From Pseudoalteromonas ulvae UL12 (GTDB taxonomy: Bacteria > Pseudomonadota > Gammaproteobacteria > Enterobacterales > Alteromonadaceae), in contig NZ_AQHJ01000027.1 in NCBI RefSeq assembly GCF_014925405.1, positions 372,001-436,000 of the forward strand: DNA of 64,000 nt, given 5' to 3'. Each line of letters starts with the position of its first letter. Within the stretch, counting starts at the first letter, position 1. The notes under the pieces were generated by a model. That model made no database searches, was not told the DNA's origin, and saw only the letters and a program-made list of their open reading frames with translations. Below, piece after piece: positions 47,337 to 60,305 of this stretch. Position numbers and translations under genes: made by a program.

Positions 47337-48170
47337 TTATATCGCTACTGGCGCTTTAATATGGGGGTGTGCTTGATAATTCACTAACTCAAAGTCGTCA
47401 TATTTAAACGCAAATATATCTTTCACTGCTGGGTTTATTTTCATCGTCGGTTTAGGAAATGGTGTGCGTGAAAGCTGCTCATCAACCTGCTCTAGATGAT
47501 TTAAATATAAATGTGCATCACCAAAAGTATGAACAAAATCGCCCACCTCTAAATCACACACTTGAGCGATCATCATCGTTAACAATGCGTAGCTTGCAAT
47601 ATTAAATGGCACTCCCAATAAAATATCAGCGCTTCGCTGATACAACTGACATGACAACTTGCCATCTAACACATAAAACTGGAAGAGGGTGTGGCAAGGC
47701 GGTAAAGCTTGCTTGCCGTTTGCAGCATTTTCGCTCGGCGAAAATTGTGTATCGGGTAACACAGCCGGATTCCAAGCGCTGACAATCAAACGACGCGAGT
47801 CTGGATTGGTTTTAATCTGCTCAATGAGTTCAGCGATTTGATCTATTACTTGACCATCTTGTCCTTGCCAAGAACGCCACTGAGCACCATACACAGGGCC
47901 TAACTCGCCATTTTCTGTGGCCCAACCATCCCAAATTTTCACGCCATTATCCGTCAAATATTTGATATTGGTATCACCGGCTAAAAACCAAAGCAGCTCA
48001 TGGATAATTGACTTTAAGTGGCATTTTTTAGTGGTGACTAATGGAAAGCCTTCACTTAAATCAAAACGCATCTGATAACCGAAAACACTAATGGTACCCG
48101 TTCCAGTTCTATCTTCTTTTTTCACGCCTTGCTCTTTAACATGACGCATTAACGCTAAATACTGTTTCAT
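47337..48170 (-). CDS. thyA: Thymidylate synthase ThyA
   Basis: Converts dUMP to dTMP with methylene-tetrahydrofolate. 277 residues against 264 in E. coli; the extra residues are a short insertion just before the active-site [12 protein letters not shown] ([11 protein letters not shown] region, near 140-155). The folate and dUMP sites [28 protein letters not shown] and HIYLNH-like HLYLNHLEQ are intact. It follows lgt by 15 bases, the conserved lgt-thyA pair. Confidence 0.96.
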   Translation of the reverse strand: MKQYLALMRHVKEQGVKKEDRTGTGTISVFGYQMRFDLSEGFPLVTTKKCHLKSIIHELLWFLAGDTNIKYLTDNGVKIWDGWATENGELGPVYGAQWRSWQGQDGQVIDQIAELIEQIKTNPDSRRLIVSAWNPAVLPDTQFSPSENAANGKQALPPCHTLFQFYVLDGKLSCQLYQRSADILLGVPFNIASYALLTMMIAQVCDLEVGDFVHTFGDAHLYLNHLEQVDEQLSRTPFPKPTMKINPAVKDIFAFKYDDFELVNYQAHPHIKAPVAI

Positions 48171-48185
48171 TTTCTTACTTCTAAA

Positions 48186-48983
48186 TTAATTTAATACTGT
48201 TTTATGCTGAGTGCGATAAGCCCAAACTAAAAAGCCGATACCTGCAAAAATCATGGGGGTGGATAAAATTTGCCCCATAGAGATCATGCCTGCAAACAAA
48301 CCTAAATGTGCATCAGGCTCTCTAAAGTATTCAACAAAAAAGCGGAAGCTGCCGTAACCTAATAAAAACACACCAGCCACACTTCCCGCAGGACGAGGCT
48401 TTTTGATAAACCATTGCAAAATTAAAAACAACACCAACCCTTCTAAAAATGCTTCATATAATTGCGACGGGTGACGAGCCAATGCGCCAGCTCCTGGAAA
48501 CACAACTCCCCATGACACATCGGTAGTGCGGCCCCATAATTCGCCATTGATGAAATTCCCTATGCGTCCTGCCAGTAAACCAAGAGGCACTAATGGAGCC
48601 ACAAAGTCACCCACTTCAAGCAAGCGTTTTTGCCTCGTTTTGGCAAACCACACTACCGCCAGCACAACTCCAATCACACCACCATGAAATGACATACCAC
48701 CTTGATCAATTCGGAATAAATAAAATGGATTTTCTAAGAAATAGCTAAATTGATAAAACAACACATAACCAAATCGACCACCTAAAATAACCCCTAACAT
48801 GCCATAAAAAAGTAGATCGCTTACGTGATCTTTCGTCCATTGCCCGTCACTTTTTACCGCTTGTCGGTTAGCCAGCCACATCGCACAGGCAAAACCAATT
48901 AAATACATCATGCCGTACCAACGGACACTCAGGGGGCCGATTGAAAATATAATCGGATCAATTTCAGGAAACGCTAACGCCAT
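48186..48983 (-). CDS. lgt: Prolipoprotein diacylglyceryl transferase Lgt
   Basis: Inner-membrane enzyme that puts diacylglycerol on lipobox cysteines, needed for all the lipoproteins of the window. 265 residues with about seven membrane segments and the signature [14 protein letters not shown] (near 140-153). Conserved lgt-thyA order. Confidence 0.97.
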   Translation of the reverse strand: MALAFPEIDPIIFSIGPLSVRWYGMMYLIGFACAMWLANRQAVKSDGQWTKDHVSDLLFYGMLGVILGGRFGYVLFYQFSYFLENPFYLFRIDQGGMSFHGGVIGVVLAVVWFAKTRQKRLLEVGDFVAPLVPLGLLAGRIGNFINGELWGRTTDVSWGVVFPGAGALARHPSQLYEAFLEGLVLFLILQWFIKKPRPAGSVAGVFLLGYGSFRFFVEYFREPDAHLGLFAGMISMGQILSTPMIFAGIGFLVWAYRTQHKTVLN

Positions 48984-48996
48984 TTAATATATGCCT

Positions 48997-49800
48997 TTAA
49001 GAAAATAACATTCGAATTGCTACAATAACCAACAAGATAGCAAAGATTTTTTTTATTATACCCACAGGTAAAAACTGAGTGGCTTTTGCCCCTAGCTGAG
49101 CAAATACCGCAGACGTCACTACTATACCAAACAATGCCGGCAAATAAACAAACCCAGCAAACCCATCAGCTAAATTAGTCGTACTTAGCCCTGAAAAGAC
49201 ATAGCCAACCGTCCCAAATACAGCAATAACAATCCCGCTGGCCGCTGAGCAGCCTATCGCCTTTTTCATATTCACAGAGAAAAAAGTTAGAAAGGGAACC
49301 AATAACGCCCCGCCACCAATTCCTATTAAGCCAGATACGCCGCCCAATAATGCGGTCAAACTAGCCAATATTGGCGTACTGGGTAGTTTCCGCTCTTTGA
49401 TTTGTGGTTTGGCCAGCATCATTCGTAAGGCAATAAACACCACACTAATAGCAAAAACAGTTTTCAAAAATGAAACCGGAATAAAGCTGGCTAAAAACCC
49501 ACTGATAAGGGCTCCAATCGCTACCCCCACTAACACTGCAGGTGCAATCTCCCAAGGGATATTGTTATTCTTATGATGTGCGAAAGCGGAGGACGTAGAG
49601 GTAAATATAATAGAAGCTAGCGATGTCGCAATCGCAACAACAAACACACGCTCAGTGTCTAGTACATGAAATGTCACCAGTAAGTAGCTAAGTGCAGGGA
49701 CGATGATCAATCCTCCCCCTATGCCCAATAATCCAGCCAAAAACCCCACCGCACATCCCAACATAGCGCAATAGGTGATGATAGACATTAAATCATTCAT
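48997..49800 (-). CDS. TauE/SafE family permease
   Basis: Membrane protein of about 267 residues with roughly eight hydrophobic segments and two internal glycine-rich repeats (GLLGIGGGLIIVPALSYLL near residue 22 and LIGIGGGALLVPFL near 160), the mark of the TauE/SafE family of sulphite or organosulphonate exporters. Start set at ATG 49800 (GGAAG upstream) rather than an in-frame TTG three codons earlier. The substrate is unknown. It lies 13 bases before lgt. Confidence 0.85.
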   Translation of the reverse strand: MNDLMSIITYCAMLGCAVGFLAGLLGIGGGLIIVPALSYLLVTFHVLDTERVFVVAIATSLASIIFTSTSSAFAHHKNNNIPWEIAPAVLVGVAIGALISGFLASFIPVSFLKTVFAISVVFIALRMMLAKPQIKERKLPSTPILASLTALLGGVSGLIGIGGGALLVPFLTFFSVNMKKAIGCSAASGIVIAVFGTVGYVFSGLSTTNLADGFAGFVYLPALFGIVVTSAVFAQLGAKATQFLPVGIIKKIFAILLVIVAIRMLFS

Positions 49801-49861
49801 GGCTTCCAATCTGAAATTAGTTATATGCTTATATTTTTTTATTATACTGATTATGTGTCAA

Positions 49862-52159
49862 TTAAACAGATTTAATCGGGTCATTCAAACCATGGCAGGT
49901 ATAAAGCAATTGGCTCAAACCATGCTCAACAATAAAGTTGCGTACCAAGCGTTGCACTAAAATGGCACTGGGTTGCATTAAACACTCAGCCAATAAATCC
50001 TCCATAAAGCGAACCTCTAAACGACGAAGTGCCCACTTGACTTGATTTATTGAGCCAGAATTCATACTTAAACCGCGATAACCCATTGCAACAAGTAGAA
50101 TGGCCCCTTCAGGATCGGCTGCTAGCTCACCACATAAACTAAATGGCAATTCAAATTGCTGACATTGCGCAGCAATCGTATTTAAAACTCGTAGCACGGC
50201 AGGATGATAAGGATTAAACAGCTCTGCAACTCGTGCATTCGTCCGATCGACCGCCAATAAGTATTGGGTTAAATCATTACTACCAACCGAGCAAAAATCG
50301 ACTTTTTCGGCCCATTCCGGTATCAAGAAAACACTCGAAGGTACTTCAAGCATCACCCCGACCTCTGGCATTTCGATGGTATAAAATTCATCAGACCATT
50401 CATCTTCAAGCTCATAATAAGCCCGCTCTAATAAGCGCTTAGCTTGTGAGACTTCACTGACATCTGTCACCATCGGAAATAAAATTTTTAAATTGCCTAA
50501 ACCTGCGTTAGCTTTGAGCATCGCTTTGAGCTGATCTAAAAATAACTCAGGGTGATCCAAACTAACCCGCACGCCACGCCAACCTAAAAATGGGTTTTCT
50601 TCTTTAACATCGAAATAGCTCAGCATTTTATCGCCACCAATATCAAGCGTTCGCATCACAACCGGTGAAGGATAATACGCGCTCAACACTTGGCGATACC
50701 AATTTTCTTGCTCAGCTTGGGTTGGAAACGCATTTTTTTGCATAAACCAAGCTTCGGTTCGATATAATCCAACCCCGTCCATAAAATTAGCACTAGCCAA
50801 ATCTGATGACAATTCAAGTCCAGCATTTACCAGTAATTTAACATGTTCGCCATCTAAGGTTTCAGCTGCTAAGTGATGCTCAGATTCAAATTGATCATGC
50901 AGTAAGCCTTCTTGCTTTTTAATTTGCGTATATTCACGTAACAACATGCTCGATGGCGAAATATATAAACGCCCTGCATATGCATCTAAAATAACTTCTT
51001 TGCCGTCGACTTGGAGTAAAGGCAGTTCAGACACCCCCCAAATCGCGGGGATCCCAAGGGCGCGAGTTAAAATAGACGCATGAGAGTTGGCTGCACCACT
51101 GACGCTAATTACACCAGCAATTTTTTCTCTAGGGACTTCAGCCAGCATGGTGGGCGTTAAGACATCAGCAACCAATATCGTATTTTCTGGGTAGGTTTTG
51201 TGGGCTTGTTCTGTATCATGCAAATGATGTAAAACTCGCAGCCCAATATCTTTAATATCGATTGCGCGTTCACGCAAATATTCATCTTGCATGGCTAAAA
51301 ACTGGTTCGCTAAATTTTCAATAACGATTTTCAAGGCACTTTTCGCGCACCAGCCTTCATTAATTTCCCGCTCAACACTATTCCCTAAGCTCTTAGCATC
51401 AAGCAAGTTCTGATACACTTGAAATACAGCTCGCGTTTCAGACGAGACATTATCCGACAACTGCACTGACATATGATTAAAATCTTGTCGTGTCGCACTC
51501 ACTGCTTGTTTAAACAAAGCTATCTCAGCACTCACTGACTGACATTTTTGCGACTCAAAACTGGCAAAATCCAGCTTAGGCATCACCACAAATGCATGCC
51601 CAATGGCAATTCCAGGTGCGCCAGATAACCCTTTTAAACATGATGTTTGATGAGTGATTTCATCTTGTTTCAATAACTCTTTAATTTCAACCAACGCCAA
51701 TTGCGATGCTAATTGCGCTGAAAGCGTCACTAAAAGAGATTCTTCATCTTGAGTAAAAACTCGCGCTATTTTTTGTTGAACAACAATCACACCCATCACT
51801 TTTTTCTGATGCACAATGGGCACAGCTAAAAAAGCGTTATAGTTATCTTCTTTTACCTCAGGAGCCAGCATAAATCGAGGGTGAGTTTGCGCAAAAGCCA
51901 GATTGATAGGCTCTTCTCTTTGTGCGACAAGGCCAACTAAACCTTCAGTGAATCCGATTCTGAAATTGCCCACTGCAGATGGGTTTAACCCCTCTGTCGC
52001 CATCAAAACAAAATCGTCTTGCGAGTAATCGGCAAAATACACAGAGCAGCATTCGGTGTTGATTGCATGTCTCACAGAAGAGACAAAACATTTTAAGGAA
52101 CTAGTTAAATCAGGCTGTTGGGACACAGCCTCAGCGATTTGGCGTAAGACGGCAAGCAT
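49862..52159 (-). CDS. ptsP: PTS enzyme I-Ntr, PtsP
   Basis: First phosphotransferase of the nitrogen PTS, passing phosphate from PEP to NPr. About 765 residues: a GAF sensor domain (about 15-160, CCSVYFADYSQDDF), the phosphohistidine domain with ANSHASILTRALGIPA, and the PEP-binding barrel with LYRTEAWFM, MRTLDIGGDKML and the CGELAADPEG end motif. Start set at ATG 52159, where the protein aligns with other PtsP N termini (MLAVLRQIAEAV); a GTG three codons earlier is possible. It follows rppH closely, the usual rppH-ptsP pair. Confidence 0.95.
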   Translation of the reverse strand: MLAVLRQIAEAVSQQPDLTSSLKCFVSSVRHAINTECCSVYFADYSQDDFVLMATEGLNPSAVGNFRIGFTEGLVGLVAQREEPINLAFAQTHPRFMLAPEVKEDNYNAFLAVPIVHQKKVMGVIVVQQKIARVFTQDEESLLVTLSAQLASQLALVEIKELLKQDEITHQTSCLKGLSGAPGIAIGHAFVVMPKLDFASFESQKCQSVSAEIALFKQAVSATRQDFNHMSVQLSDNVSSETRAVFQVYQNLLDAKSLGNSVEREINEGWCAKSALKIVIENLANQFLAMQDEYLRERAIDIKDIGLRVLHHLHDTEQAHKTYPENTILVADVLTPTMLAEVPREKIAGVISVSGAANSHASILTRALGIPAIWGVSELPLLQVDGKEVILDAYAGRLYISPSSMLLREYTQIKKQEGLLHDQFESEHHLAAETLDGEHVKLLVNAGLELSSDLASANFMDGVGLYRTEAWFMQKNAFPTQAEQENWYRQVLSAYYPSPVVMRTLDIGGDKMLSYFDVKEENPFLGWRGVRVSLDHPELFLDQLKAMLKANAGLGNLKILFPMVTDVSEVSQAKRLLERAYYELEDEWSDEFYTIEMPEVGVMLEVPSSVFLIPEWAEKVDFCSVGSNDLTQYLLAVDRTNARVAELFNPYHPAVLRVLNTIAAQCQQFELPFSLCGELAADPEGAILLVAMGYRGLSMNSGSINQVKWALRRLEVRFMEDLLAECLMQPSAILVQRLVRNFIVEHGLSQLLYTCHGLNDPIKSV

Positions 52160-52218
52160 TGTTAGCACCTAATCGAGGCAAAGGATCGAATTGTCGGATT
52201 AAGTGCCATGTACTTTCC

Positions 52219-52737
52219 TTAATTTCGTGAACGCCATCCGTCACGCGGTTGTTCTTTTTTATAAAATGGCATCGCTATTGGCGCAAATTCTTTCATCACT
52301 CTACGATATACATCGCGTTTAAACGAAACCACTTGCCTCACAGGATACCAATAACTCACCCATCGCCACCCATCAAATTCAGGATGATGAGTTTTAAGTA
52401 AGTTTACATCCTCATCTTTACATTTTAACTTTAATAAAAACCATTTTTGTTTTTGACCAACACACACAGGGCTTGAATCCCTTCTGATCAACCTTTTTGG
52501 TAATTTATAACGTAGCCAATGTTTTGAACTCGCCAGAATTTCAACATCTTCTGGTCTTAAGCCCACTTCTTCATGTAATTCTCGGTACATTGTTTCTTCT
52601 GCTGTCTCACCATCATCAACACCCCCTTGTGGAAATTGCCACGAATGCTGACCATAACGTTTAGCCCAAAAAACCTGCCCCTGATTATTACAAATCACAA
52701 TCCCGACATTGGCTCGAAATCCTTCGGCATCAATCAC
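52219..52737 (-). CDS. rppH: RNA pyrophosphohydrolase RppH
   Basis: Removes pyrophosphate from 5' triphosphate RNA and starts mRNA decay. 172 residues. Nudix box [20 protein letters not shown] (near 38-57) is complete, and [11 protein letters not shown] is the family N terminus. The start is a GTG at 52737 with GAGG eight bases upstream, giving (M)IDAEGF as in other RppH proteins. Divergent from mutH across 617 bases. Confidence 0.96.
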   Translation of the reverse strand: MIDAEGFRANVGIVICNNQGQVFWAKRYGQHSWQFPQGGVDDGETAEETMYRELHEEVGLRPEDVEILASSKHWLRYKLPKRLIRRDSSPVCVGQKQKWFLLKLKCKDEDVNLLKTHHPEFDGWRWVSYWYPVRQVVSFKRDVYRRVMKEFAPIAMPFYKKEQPRDGWRSRN

Positions 52738-52823
52738 CTGTAGAGCCTCGTAATCTGTCGACTTTTCCTGATTGTTCCATAATACGTGTGTGACGGCAAA
52801 TATAAAAAGCGCTTTTACTCACC

Positions 52824-52832
52824 TTATTCACA
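52824..52832 (+). promoter_or_regulatory. DnaA-box-like site TTATTCACA
   Basis: Matches TTATNCACA exactly. It lies in the rppH-mutH gap about 90 bases from a second box. Confidence 0.45.
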
Positions 52833-52918
52833 CCTTATCAAAAGCCTTGGATAAACCTGAGTAATTAACAAACAAATTCACAATGAACTCACTTAAAAAT
52901 ACTTTTCTCCACAGTTTC

Positions 52919-52927
52919 TGTGGATAA
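52919..52927 (-). promoter_or_regulatory. DnaA box TTATCCACA
   Basis: The minus strand reads the perfect high-affinity DnaA box TTATCCACA. It overlaps the right arm of the CCACAG/CTGTGG hairpin. Confidence 0.5.
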
Positions 52928-53354
52928 GTGTGTTCATATTCATGTATTTAAGCGGCAAAACTCTGTAAAGTTACACATCCAAACAGAATAAAAATTAAAA
53001 ATACCATTATATAACAATGAACTAGAGCAAATAAGGCCACCTTTTTGGCGCTCATTTTCCGACCACTACTGACAAGGTCAAAAATCCACCACCATGAAAG
53101 TTATGCACTTTAAAGCAGCAATATCTGTTAAAAAAGTGCACAAAACACCAAAATTAATGAATAAGTTATCGATGATGGCAATACAATTAACAATATTTGA
53201 GAGATCATTAAAGATCAGTGAATAACTTATCGGTCAATCATAATCTGTAAAGTGTATCAACCTCGAAAAATGAGCGTACAGGTTTCGATGTGCTTTATCT
53301 CTGCTATGCATCCCAGTAAACTAGCTTTTTATGTAGATAATTCACCACACAACT

Positions 53355-54047
53355 ATGAACACAGCGAATTTACCAAGTAAACCGACTCCGCCTAGAAGCA
53401 TTGATGAACTAATGGGAAGAGTTCAAGCAATTGCAGGCCTGACACTCGGTGAACTCGCGTTTCAGCATAGCTTTAAAACTCCTCAAGATTTATTGCGGGA
53501 TAAAGGCTGGATAGGTCAATTAATCGAATGGGTGTTAGGTGCATCTGCAGGATCTCGACCTGAACCTGATTTTCCTGAGCTGGGTATTGAGCTTAAAACA
53601 ATCCCAATTTCTTATTCAGGCAAGCCACTTGAAACCACCTATGTATCAGTGACTCCGTTACTCAATCTACAACATTCAACTTGGCAACACAGTGTGGTGA
53701 AAAAAAAGCTCACTCATGTACTGTGGCTGCCTATTTTATCTGAACGAGACATCGCCCCAGTTGATCGGATAATTGGGAGTGGTTTTTTATGGCAACCCAA
53801 TCCAGCGCAGGAAGCGTTACTCAAACAAGATTGGGAAGAACTGACCGAAATGATTGCACTTGGCCAGATCGAAAAAGTGAATGCTAAATTTGGTCAAGTC
53901 ATGCAGATTAGACCAAAAGCCGCAAACTCAAAAGCACTCACCGATGCAATTGGTCCAAATGGCACCGTAATCAAAACCCTACCGCGGGGCTATTATTTAC
54001 AAACACATTTCACCCAACAGATATTAATGGCGCAATTTGGACAATAA
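53355..54047 (+). CDS. mutH: DNA mismatch repair endonuclease MutH
   Basis: Nicks the unmethylated strand at hemimethylated GATC under MutS/MutL control. 230 residues. The restriction-type active site is visible as D72, E79 and K81 ([11 protein letters not shown]). Its presence implies a Dam methylase in the same genome. No strong ribosome site precedes the ATG. It converges on eno. Confidence 0.96.
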   Translation: MNTANLPSKPTPPRSIDELMGRVQAIAGLTLGELAFQHSFKTPQDLLRDKGWIGQLIEWVLGASAGSRPEPDFPELGIELKTIPISYSGKPLETTYVSVTPLLNLQHSTWQHSVVKKKLTHVLWLPILSERDIAPVDRIIGSGFLWQPNPAQEALLKQDWEELTEMIALGQIEKVNAKFGQVMQIRPKAANSKALTDAIGPNGTVIKTLPRGYYLQTHFTQQILMAQFGQ

Positions 54048-54102
54048 ACCATTCAATCAGAAAATTTATATTTTCTAGTTACTAAAATGCCGTTCTGGCA
54101 CA

Positions 54103-54128
54103 AAAAAACCGCCCGTAGGCGGTTTTTT
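54103..54128. terminator. Bidirectional terminator between mutH and eno
   Basis: Perfect 11-bp stem (54103-54113 with 54118-54128) with CGTA loop, A run before and T run after, able to stop both convergent genes. Confidence 0.9.
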
Positions 54129-54142
54129 AAGTCAGTAAATAA

Positions 54143-55508
<1,366 letters not shown>

Positions 55509-55517
55509 TAAATTTGA

Positions 55518-57167
<1,650 letters not shown>

Positions 57168-57234
57168 TCAGGAATTAAAAAGGAATATATAAGAAACAAG
57201 ACGGGAGAGAATTATACGCAAAACTAGCCATACA

Positions 57235-57276
57235 CTCAAATAAAATAGTCAATTCAGCAAAACTATTTTATTTGAG
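57235..57276. repeat. 14-base perfect inverted repeat between mazG and pyrG
   Basis: CTCAAATAAAATAG at 57235-57248 and its exact complement at 57263-57276, with a 14-base spacer. AT-rich and without an adjacent T tract on the minus strand, so a terminator is uncertain; an operator or stability hairpin is possible. Confidence 0.6.
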
Positions 57277-57312
57277 ATGGTTGTTTTTTTAGACGCTACA
57301 AACGATAAAAAG

Positions 57313-58131
57313 TTAAGTTTTTGTTACTTCCTGACGTTTCACTTGCTCCCATGCACTATCCATTTGCTCAAGGCTTGCTTGTTCAATTGCAAGCCCTTGT
57401 TCGAGCAAATAGTGTTCAACTTTTTCAAATCGCTGACTAAATTTAAGATTGGCTTGGCGAAGTAATTGCTCAGGATCGCGCTTGCAATGCCGGGCAACAT
57501 TGACGACCGCAAACAATAAGTCGCCAATTTCTTCTGCTGTTTTATCTGAAAAAGGATCGGCAGCCAACTCGTCTTCAACTTCGAGCACTTCTTCTTTCAC
57601 TTTTTCAAGCGCACCTGAAACTTCAGGCCAATCAAAGCCCAAGGTTGAGACTTTCTTTTGAATTTTATCAGCTCGAGTGAGCGCTGGCAGTGCGATTGGG
57701 ATGGCCGAAAATAACGTCTCAGGTTGTTTACCTTGAGATGCGCGTTCTTGCTCTTTGATTGCTTGCCATTGCACCTTAAGCTCTGCGTGTGTACCCGCTT
57801 TACTCTCAGCAAACACATGCGGGTGTCGGCGCACAAGCTTTTCGTTAAGCGTGTGCATCACCTGCTCGAAATCAAACCAGTCAGCTTCTTTAGCCAATTG
57901 CGCATAAAACACCACCTGAAAGAGCAAATCACCTAATTCACTTTTTAAATTTTGCCAATCACCTTGTTCAATCGCTTCTGCCACTTCGTAGGCTTCTTCT
58001 AAGGTGTGAGGCACAATACTGGCAAAGTCCTGCTCAAGATCCCATGGGCAGCCTGTTTCAGGATCCCGTAATTGCTTCATTATACTGAGCAGTTCGCTCA
58101 ATGCTGGATGTTCAAGGGTATTTAAGTTCAA
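57313..58131 (-). CDS. mazG: Nucleoside triphosphate pyrophosphohydrolase MazG
   Basis: Hydrolyses NTPs/dNTPs and lowers ppGpp effects. 272 residues with two MazG folds, the first with EEAYEVAEAIEQGDWQNLKSELGDLL core (landmark EEAYEVAEAIE near 47 and ELGDLLFQVVF near 65) and the second with EEVLEVEDEL and EEIGDLLFAVVNVAR. It directly follows relA (stop and start adjacent), the common relA-mazG pair. Confidence 0.95.
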   Translation of the reverse strand: MNLNTLEHPALSELLSIMKQLRDPETGCPWDLEQDFASIVPHTLEEAYEVAEAIEQGDWQNLKSELGDLLFQVVFYAQLAKEADWFDFEQVMHTLNEKLVRRHPHVFAESKAGTHAELKVQWQAIKEQERASQGKQPETLFSAIPIALPALTRADKIQKKVSTLGFDWPEVSGALEKVKEEVLEVEDELAADPFSDKTAEEIGDLLFAVVNVARHCKRDPEQLLRQANLKFSQRFEKVEHYLLEQGLAIEQASLEQMDSAWEQVKRQEVTKT

Positions 58132-60300
58132 TTAGTGAGACCTCTGGGCTTCATAAACGCCTTCAATTTGCGCAACCTTTCCAAGTACTCGATTCATACT
58201 TGAAATGTCGGCCACTTCGAGTTTCATTTCAAAAATCGCTAACTGCTGATCATCCACTGTTCTTACATTCATGTTTTGCACATTGATGCGTTCATTGGCA
58301 AGTACATTACTGATATCACGAATAAGCCCTGGACGATCATTTGCTTCGATATGAACCGTCAAGGTGAATACATTGGCTATTTCTTTCGCCCAGCTCACCG
58401 CAATCACTCGCTCCGGATGTCTGCGTTTTAAATTTTCATACTGCTCACAATCAGCGCGATGCACCGCAATACCACGCCCTTGAGTTATATATCCTGTAAT
58501 CAGCTCACCCGGGACAGGCTGGCAACATTTAGCCATGTGACTCATTAAGCTACCCACGCCATCCACAACGACGCCATTTGGGTCGCCCTTTTTGTTTTGT
58601 GGACGGCTATGTCGACGAAATTTAGGCTCTTCATCTTCGCTGTTTTGACCACTTTGCAAAAAGTTAAGTAATTGATTGAGCCGAATGTCACCAGCCCCAA
58701 TCGCAACTAACAAATCATCAATGTGATTGAGGTTATATCGCGTAACTGCATCATCAAGATCTTTATTACTAAGGCCGAGTTTACCCAATTGTGAATCAAT
58801 AATATCTTTGCCGGCTGCGAGATTTTTATCTCGGTCTTGCAATTTAAACCAATGATGGATCTTCGCACGTGCCCGCGATGACTTGACGTAACCTAATGAA
58901 GGGTTGAGCCAATCTCGACTAGGGTTTGGCTGTTTTTGTGTCAGTATTTCAACTTGATCGCCGGTACTTAACTGATGTGTAAACGGGACAATTTTGCCAA
59001 ATACTTTTGCACCGATACAACGATGGCCCACATTAGAGTGGATATAATATGCAAAATCTAATGGGGTCGAGCCTAACGGTAAATCGATAATATCCCCTTG
59101 CGGAGTGAAGACATAAACACGATCTTCTACGACCTGTGTTTTTAACTCATCAGCAATCTCGGTTCCGTCTGTGACTTCCTCTTGCCATTGCAAGATTTTA
59201 CGTAACCAATTAATTTTTTGCTCGTAGCCGGAGTCTTTTCCTGGAAGCGCCCCTTCTTTGTAAAGCCAGTGAGCAGCCACACCAAGCTCTGCATCTTGGT
59301 GCATAGCGTCGGTACGAATTTGGATTTCAACCGTTTTTCCTTCAGGGCCCACCACTACGGTATGAATAGATTGGTAACCATTTGATTTTGGTGTGGCGAT
59401 GTAATCATCAAACTCTTTATTGAGATGACGCCAATTTGTATGAACAATACCTAATGCTGCGTAACAATCTTGAATACGATCGACCACAATGCGCATTGCT
59501 CGGATATCAAAAAGTTGGTCGAATTCATAATTCTTTTTATACATCTTTTTGTAAATACTAAAGATATGCTTAGGACGACCATACACTTGCGCCGCAATGC
59601 CAGCCTCTGCCAATTTAGCATTCACTAATTCAACCATATTGGTCATATAAGATTCACGGTCAAGGCGCTTATCTTCTAACAATTTTGCGATTTTTTTGTA
59701 GGTATCAGGATGCAAATAACGAAATGATAAGTCTTCAAGCTCCCACTTGAGTTGTCCAATTCCTAAACGATTGGCTAAAGGAGCAAAAATGTTGGCGGTT
59801 TCTTTGGCTGTGATCACCCGCTCTTCTTCAGATGCATTTTTAACTGAACGTAAATGGCATACCTGCTGCGCAAGTTTAATCACTACGGCACGGACATCTT
59901 CGACCATAGCAAGTAACATTCGACGAATATTGTCGATTTGCACGGACTCTTTATCTTGATAAGCCAACATACTGATTGTAGCCATTTGTGAAACACCATT
60001 GAGCAAGATAGCAATCGGTTTGGCTATCTTCTTTTCAACCACATCAAGCTCGACTTGGTTAGCAAGGTAAAATGGCGTCAAATATGCAGTCGCAAGACTC
60101 TCATCATCAAGGTTAAGCTCAGCTAAAATTTCAACCATTTCACGGGCGGTTATGTGTAAAGCTTCCTCTTCAAAAGCATTACAAAAAACCATGGCTTGCT
60201 GCAAAAGCTGACTTTTTTCTGATTCTAAATGTAAATGTGCCAACCACGCTTGTTCATTGCTATGAATATCGTTTAGATGGGACTTTCTAATTGAAACCAT
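58132..60300 (-). CDS. relA: (p)ppGpp synthetase RelA
   Basis: Ribosome-associated stringent-response synthetase. 722 residues: a degenerate HD domain in the N-terminal part, synthetase core with RPKHIFSIYKKM, FDIRAMRIVVD and ATPKSNGYQSIHTVV, then TGS (VFTPQGDIIDLP) and a C-terminal ACT domain (ANDRPGLIRDISNVL). The absence of the HHxxxxxHD hydrolase motif marks RelA rather than SpoT. Six bases from rlmD. Confidence 0.97.
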   Translation of the reverse strand: MVSIRKSHLNDIHSNEQAWLAHLHLESEKSQLLQQAMVFCNAFEEEALHITAREMVEILAELNLDDESLATAYLTPFYLANQVELDVVEKKIAKPIAILLNGVSQMATISMLAYQDKESVQIDNIRRMLLAMVEDVRAVVIKLAQQVCHLRSVKNASEEERVITAKETANIFAPLANRLGIGQLKWELEDLSFRYLHPDTYKKIAKLLEDKRLDRESYMTNMVELVNAKLAEAGIAAQVYGRPKHIFSIYKKMYKKNYEFDQLFDIRAMRIVVDRIQDCYAALGIVHTNWRHLNKEFDDYIATPKSNGYQSIHTVVVGPEGKTVEIQIRTDAMHQDAELGVAAHWLYKEGALPGKDSGYEQKINWLRKILQWQEEVTDGTEIADELKTQVVEDRVYVFTPQGDIIDLPLGSTPLDFAYYIHSNVGHRCIGAKVFGKIVPFTHQLSTGDQVEILTQKQPNPSRDWLNPSLGYVKSSRARAKIHHWFKLQDRDKNLAAGKDIIDSQLGKLGLSNKDLDDAVTRYNLNHIDDLLVAIGAGDIRLNQLLNFLQSGQNSEDEEPKFRRHSRPQNKKGDPNGVVVDGVGSLMSHMAKCCQPVPGELITGYITQGRGIAVHRADCEQYENLKRRHPERVIAVSWAKEIANVFTLTVHIEANDRPGLIRDISNVLANERINVQNMNVRTVDDQQLAIFEMKLEVADISSMNRVLGKVAQIEGVYEAQRSH

Positions 60301-60305
60301 TTAGT

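Larger units (their letters stand above)
52738..53354. other. 617-base rppH-mutH intergenic region with repeats and DnaA boxes
   Basis: No gene was recognised. The region is AT-rich and must hold the promoters of rppH and mutH. Visible structure: two DnaA-box-like sites, a CCACAG-TTT-CTGTGG hairpin (52909-52923), a 14-base inverted repeat with one mismatch (53049-53062 with 53263-53276), a direct repeat TCTGTAAAGT (52962-52971 and 53244-53253), related AATAAGTTATCG and AATAACTTATCG segments, and two GATC sites close together near 53205-53220. No tRNA or convincing small RNA was found. Confidence 0.6.

Noticed and set aside
52738..53354. Possible replication origin (DnaA boxes, GATC sites, AT-rich)
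   Set aside because: Only two DnaA boxes, no array, and no dnaA, mnmG or rep gene nearby.
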